Below, one piece after another: positions 6,350 through 8,598 of a stretch of 8,598 nt of DNA. The translations under genes and the position numbers were made by a program. Source of the stretch: Synergistaceae bacterium (lineage in GTDB: Bacteria > Synergistota > Synergistia > Synergistales > Aminobacteriaceae); assembly GCA_017448375.1 (NCBI GenBank), contig JAFSLR010000306.1, positions 1 through 8,598 on the forward strand, read 5' to 3'. Below the pieces are notes generated by a model. The model made no database searches, had not been told where the DNA came from, and was given only the letters and a program-made list of their open reading frames with translations. Each line of letters begins with the position of its first letter. The first letter of the stretch is position 1.

Positions 6350-7708
6350 ATGCAGATTCATATTACACGGTCTGACGCATTATGGAGTTACGCCGGAACT
6401 ATTGTCTCAATGGGCGCGAATTTCTTTATGCTACCGTTCCTGATGTATTTCCTTGATGCTGATATGCTCGGATTATGGTATGTTTTCGTCAGCATAGGAA
6501 CAATCACTTCATTGTTTGATTTCGGATTCGCCGTAACATTCTCAAGAAATATCACTTACTGCTGGAGCGGAGCTTCTGAACTCAAAGAAGAGGACGTTTC
6601 ATTCTCAGAGGGCGGAGAGCCGAATTACGAGCTGATGAAGGACGTGTTATCGACATCACGTTTTATCTACGCTGTAATTTCATCAATAGCTTTCGTCTTC
6701 CTTGCAACTGTCGGGACTCTTTACGTCAAGTACATCACTAAGAGCATTAACGGGAATGTTGCAGTAATTTCGTGGCTGATTTATGCGGCTGCTGTCTTTC
6801 TGAATCTCTATTACGGTTATTACGCTTCATTCCTTCGTGGAGTCGGTGCGATAACTCAGGCGAACAAGAACATACTTTACGCCAGAGCAGCTCACATAAT
6901 ATTAATGGTTGTTCTGCTTTTCTGCGGAACGGGGATAATAGGAGCGTGCACGGCATATCTTGCTTACGGAATAGTCTTCAGGCTTCTGGGAAAATATCAC
7001 TTCTACAAATATCAGGGAATAGGCGAGAAACTTTCGGGCGTTAAGGTTAAGACGACGTTTGCGAAACTCCGAAAAGTATTCCTCATCGTATGGCATAACG
7101 CATGGCGGGACGGACTCATCTCAATATGCGATTATTTGTGTTCTCAAGTCTCGGTGATAATATGCTCGGTTTATCTTCCATTGTCTGAGACGGGAGTCTA
7201 TTCAATCGGCGTTCAGATTGCCACAGCGATAACTCAAATCTCAAAGACTCTCTACACAGCAAAGCAGCCCGAACTCCAGAATGCTTATGTAAACTCTGAC
7301 ATTGAGACAATGAGAAAGACAATGAGATCTATTGTTGTTACATTTCTCGGTCTCTTCGTACTTGGGACAATAGGATTTGTCTTAGTGGGACGGCCGTTAT
7401 TGAGACTCGTTAAGCCGTCCGCCGTTGTATCAGTTCCGGTGTTCTTGGGGATATGCGCGTATCAAATCATGCTGGGATTCAGGGATTGCCACGCATCATA
7501 TTTTTCGTGCACAAACAGAATACTCTACCTCAAGAGCTACATTATCTCAGCGGTTGCCGGAGTAATTCTCTCATTCGCGGCCATGAGCATACTTGACGCA
7601 GGTGTATGGGGACTGATATTCGCGCAGATAATCAGTCAGGGAGTCTATAACGTATGGTACTGGCCTATGAGAGCGTATCAGGAACTCTACACTACGACCC
7701 GGAGATGA
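6350..7708 (+). CDS. wzx: Wzx-like flippase / MOP-superfamily polysaccharide exporter
   Basis: A 452-residue integral membrane protein, likely with 12 to 14 helices, that would flip undecaprenyl-linked oligosaccharides across the inner membrane. The N-terminus (ALWSYAGTIVSMGANFFMLP, 10-29) and DADMLGLWYVFVSIGTITSLFDFGF (36-60) are typical of RfbX/Wzx polysaccharide transporters: a first helix, then a short loop and a second helix ending in DFGF. Further hydrophobic segments lie near 104-125, 136-156, 180-210, 262-275, 326-347, 358-376, 394-412 and 416-434. Between helices 2 and 3 there is a longer acidic loop (about 72-100, with E77, E80, E81, D82, E87, E90). Mid-protein VYSIGVQIATAI (283-294) fits the second half-repeat. 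It follows the polymerase by 16 bases. It is the last gene of the plus-strand run, and its 3' end overlaps the convergent gene by 22 bases. The substrate is not determinable from sequence. Confidence 0.85.
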   Translation: MQIHITRSDALWSYAGTIVSMGANFFMLPFLMYFLDADMLGLWYVFVSIGTITSLFDFGFAVTFSRNITYCWSGASELKEEDVSFSEGGEPNYELMKDVLSTSRFIYAVISSIAFVFLATVGTLYVKYITKSINGNVAVISWLIYAAAVFLNLYYGYYASFLRGVGAITQANKNILYARAAHIILMVVLLFCGTGIIGACTAYLAYGIVFRLLGKYHFYKYQGIGEKLSGVKVKTTFAKLRKVFLIVWHNAWRDGLISICDYLCSQVSVIICSVYLPLSETGVYSIGVQIATAITQISKTLYTAKQPELQNAYVNSDIETMRKTMRSIVVTFLGLFVLGTIGFVLVGRPLLRLVKPSAVVSVPVFLGICAYQIMLGFRDCHASYFSCTNRILYLKSYIISAVAGVILSFAAMSILDAGVWGLIFAQIISQGVYNVWYWPMRAYQELYTTTRR

Positions 7709-8598
7709 TTTTTGTTTTCGCTGAAGTCATATGAGATTTCCCGTGCTATTTTCCTGAGCATTGAAACACCGAGATGAACGCTTTTATTCAGCTCGCCTTT
7801 TGACTCGTCCTCAAAGGGATTGAATTTCGTACCCTTCCCGTAAAGCTCAATGATAACGGACGAGTCCGAATCCGAGTACGACACTTCAAGCAAAAGATTA
7901 ACGCTCTCAGCATACATACAGCTCCCGAAAAGCATCTCGTAAACAAGTTCTTCAACGCAAATTTGGAGCCTGTATGCGCTGTTCTTGCTTAATCCGTATT
8001 TCTCCGCAAACTTCTGAATATTTCCCTGAAGCTGAATCAAATCGAAGTCGCAAGTGTCAAACGTAAATGTAAATGATTTCAGCTTCCTGATGAATGCGAT
8101 AGTTTTCTCGCGCTTTGGATTTTTGAGAATCTCATCGGGCTTTCCTTCCTCGTAAATTTCCCCGTCAGAAATGAAGATTACACGGTCAGCAACATCATTG
8201 GCAAAGTTGATATTGTTCGAGACGATAAGCATTGTCAAATCGTGCTTGGCGATCATCTTCATCATAGCTGTAACTTCGTCCGTAACATTGGGGTCGATAG
8301 CGTTCTCCGTGTCATCAAAGAGCATAATCTCCGGGTCAGTCATGAGGCTTCTGCAAATGGCTGCCCTTTGACGCTGTCCTTCTGAGAGGTTATGAGGCAT
8401 ATATTTTGCCTTCTCGGTGAGTCCGGCTTTCGAGAGCCATTCATGAGCTTTACCTTCGGCATTTTTCCGCCTTACGCCATAGAGTTTTACTGGAGCGAGA
8501 CAGAGATTATCGAGTACGTTCAAGTTTGAGAACAGATGAAAATCCTGCGAGAACATTCCGATTTTGCCGTTTTTGCCGTGAAATGACAAGGGCATACC
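7687..8598 (-). CDS. Amino-acid-type ABC transporter ATPase fused to a GHKL/RsbW-like domain, N-terminus missing
   Basis: The frame is open to the right edge, so Walker A and about the first 75-80 residues lie outside; numbering here starts at the Met at 8595. Residues 1-172 match the GlnQ/HisP polar amino acid importer group: Q-loop FSQDFHLFSNLNVLDN (15-30, Q17), signature LSEGQRQRAAICRSL (70-84), Walker B IMLFDD (90-95), D-loop AID (99-101) and VADRVIFISDGEIYEEG (135-151). Two catalytic positions are altered: D95 replaces the usual Glu, and N127 in IVSNNINFA replaces the H-loop His. After the normal end of such proteins come about 130 extra residues (about 175-302) resembling HATPase_c_2/RsbW: CVEELVYEML (213-222), GTKFNPF (255-261) and a LGVSMLRKIAREISY segment (275-289). 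The N-box Asn is Glu (E220) and the G1 Asp is Gly (G253). It may be a regulatory or partly inactive ATPase; partner genes would lie to the right. Confidence 0.85.
   Translation of the reverse strand, partial: GMPLSFHGKNGKIGMFSQDFHLFSNLNVLDNLCLAPVKLYGVRRKNAEGKAHEWLSKAGLTEKAKYMPHNLSEGQRQRAAICRSLMTDPEIMLFDDTENAIDPNVTDEVTAMMKMIAKHDLTMLIVSNNINFANDVADRVIFISDGEIYEEGKPDEILKNPKREKTIAFIRKLKSFTFTFDTCDFDLIQLQGNIQKFAEKYGLSKNSAYRLQICVEELVYEMLFGSCMYAESVNLLLEVSYSDSDSSVIIELYGKGTKFNPFEDESKGELNKSVHLGVSMLRKIAREISYDFSENKNHLRVVV

Noticed and set aside
7700..7730. Possible rho-independent terminator after the flippase gene (T-rich GATTTTTGTTTTCG)
   Set aside because: No convincing GC-rich inverted repeat precedes the T-run, and the sequence is coding for the convergent gene.
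8195..8330. Altered ABC catalytic residues as a sign of a pseudogene
   Set aside because: The frame is uninterrupted to the window edge, the remaining motifs and the fused domain are well formed, and the changes are specific substitutions and not frameshifts or stops.
8171..8371. Short plus-strand open frame with a hydrophobic middle, possible small membrane protein
   Set aside because: It is antisense to the well-conserved ABC ATPase motifs; its composition follows from the opposite strand, and I found no good ribosome binding site.

Overview
The window is most likely chromosomal DNA of a diderm (Gram-negative-type) bacterium. The main evidence is an almost complete set of genes for making ADP-heptose, a sugar nucleotide typical of LPS/LOS cores, next to two GT9 (heptosyltransferase-family) glycosyltransferases and Wzy- and Wzx-like membrane proteins. 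GC content is intermediate. I cannot place the phylum from sequence alone; Synergistota or a Negativicutes-like diderm Firmicute are only low-confidence guesses.

Layout. From 1 to 7708 there is one compact plus-strand run of eight genes, with junctions ranging from a 26-base overlap to a 16-base gap: the 3' end of a GT4-type glycosyltransferase; a divergent GT9 glycosyltransferase; hldE (bifunctional heptose kinase/adenylyltransferase, TTG start); gmhA (sedoheptulose-7-phosphate isomerase); gmhB (heptose bisphosphate phosphatase); a second GT9 glycosyltransferase; a Wzy-like oligosaccharide-unit polymerase; and a Wzx/MOP-type flippase. The spacing suggests one operon whose promoter lies left of the window. 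From 7687 to the right edge, a minus-strand gene converges on the flippase gene and overlaps its 3' end by 22 bases. It encodes an amino-acid-type ABC transporter ATPase, missing its N-terminus here, joined to a GHKL/RsbW-like ATPase domain.

How the genes fit together. GmhA, HldE (kinase), GmhB and HldE (adenylyltransferase) would convert sedoheptulose 7-phosphate to ADP-D-glycero-beta-D-manno-heptose in the cytoplasm. The GT4 and two GT9 enzymes would build an oligosaccharide at the inner membrane, some of it probably with heptose. The flippase would export lipid-linked units and the polymerase would join them in the periplasm. The epimerase HldD, an initiating glycosyltransferase, a chain-length regulator and a ligase are not in the window.

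The most unusual object is the right-edge ABC-GHKL fusion. Its ABC half has Asp at the catalytic Glu position and Asn at the H-loop His position, and its GHKL half lacks the usual N-box Asn and G1-box Asp. There is no stretch above 300 bases without a gene, and I saw no tRNA, rRNA, CRISPR array, insertion sequence or convincing terminator.
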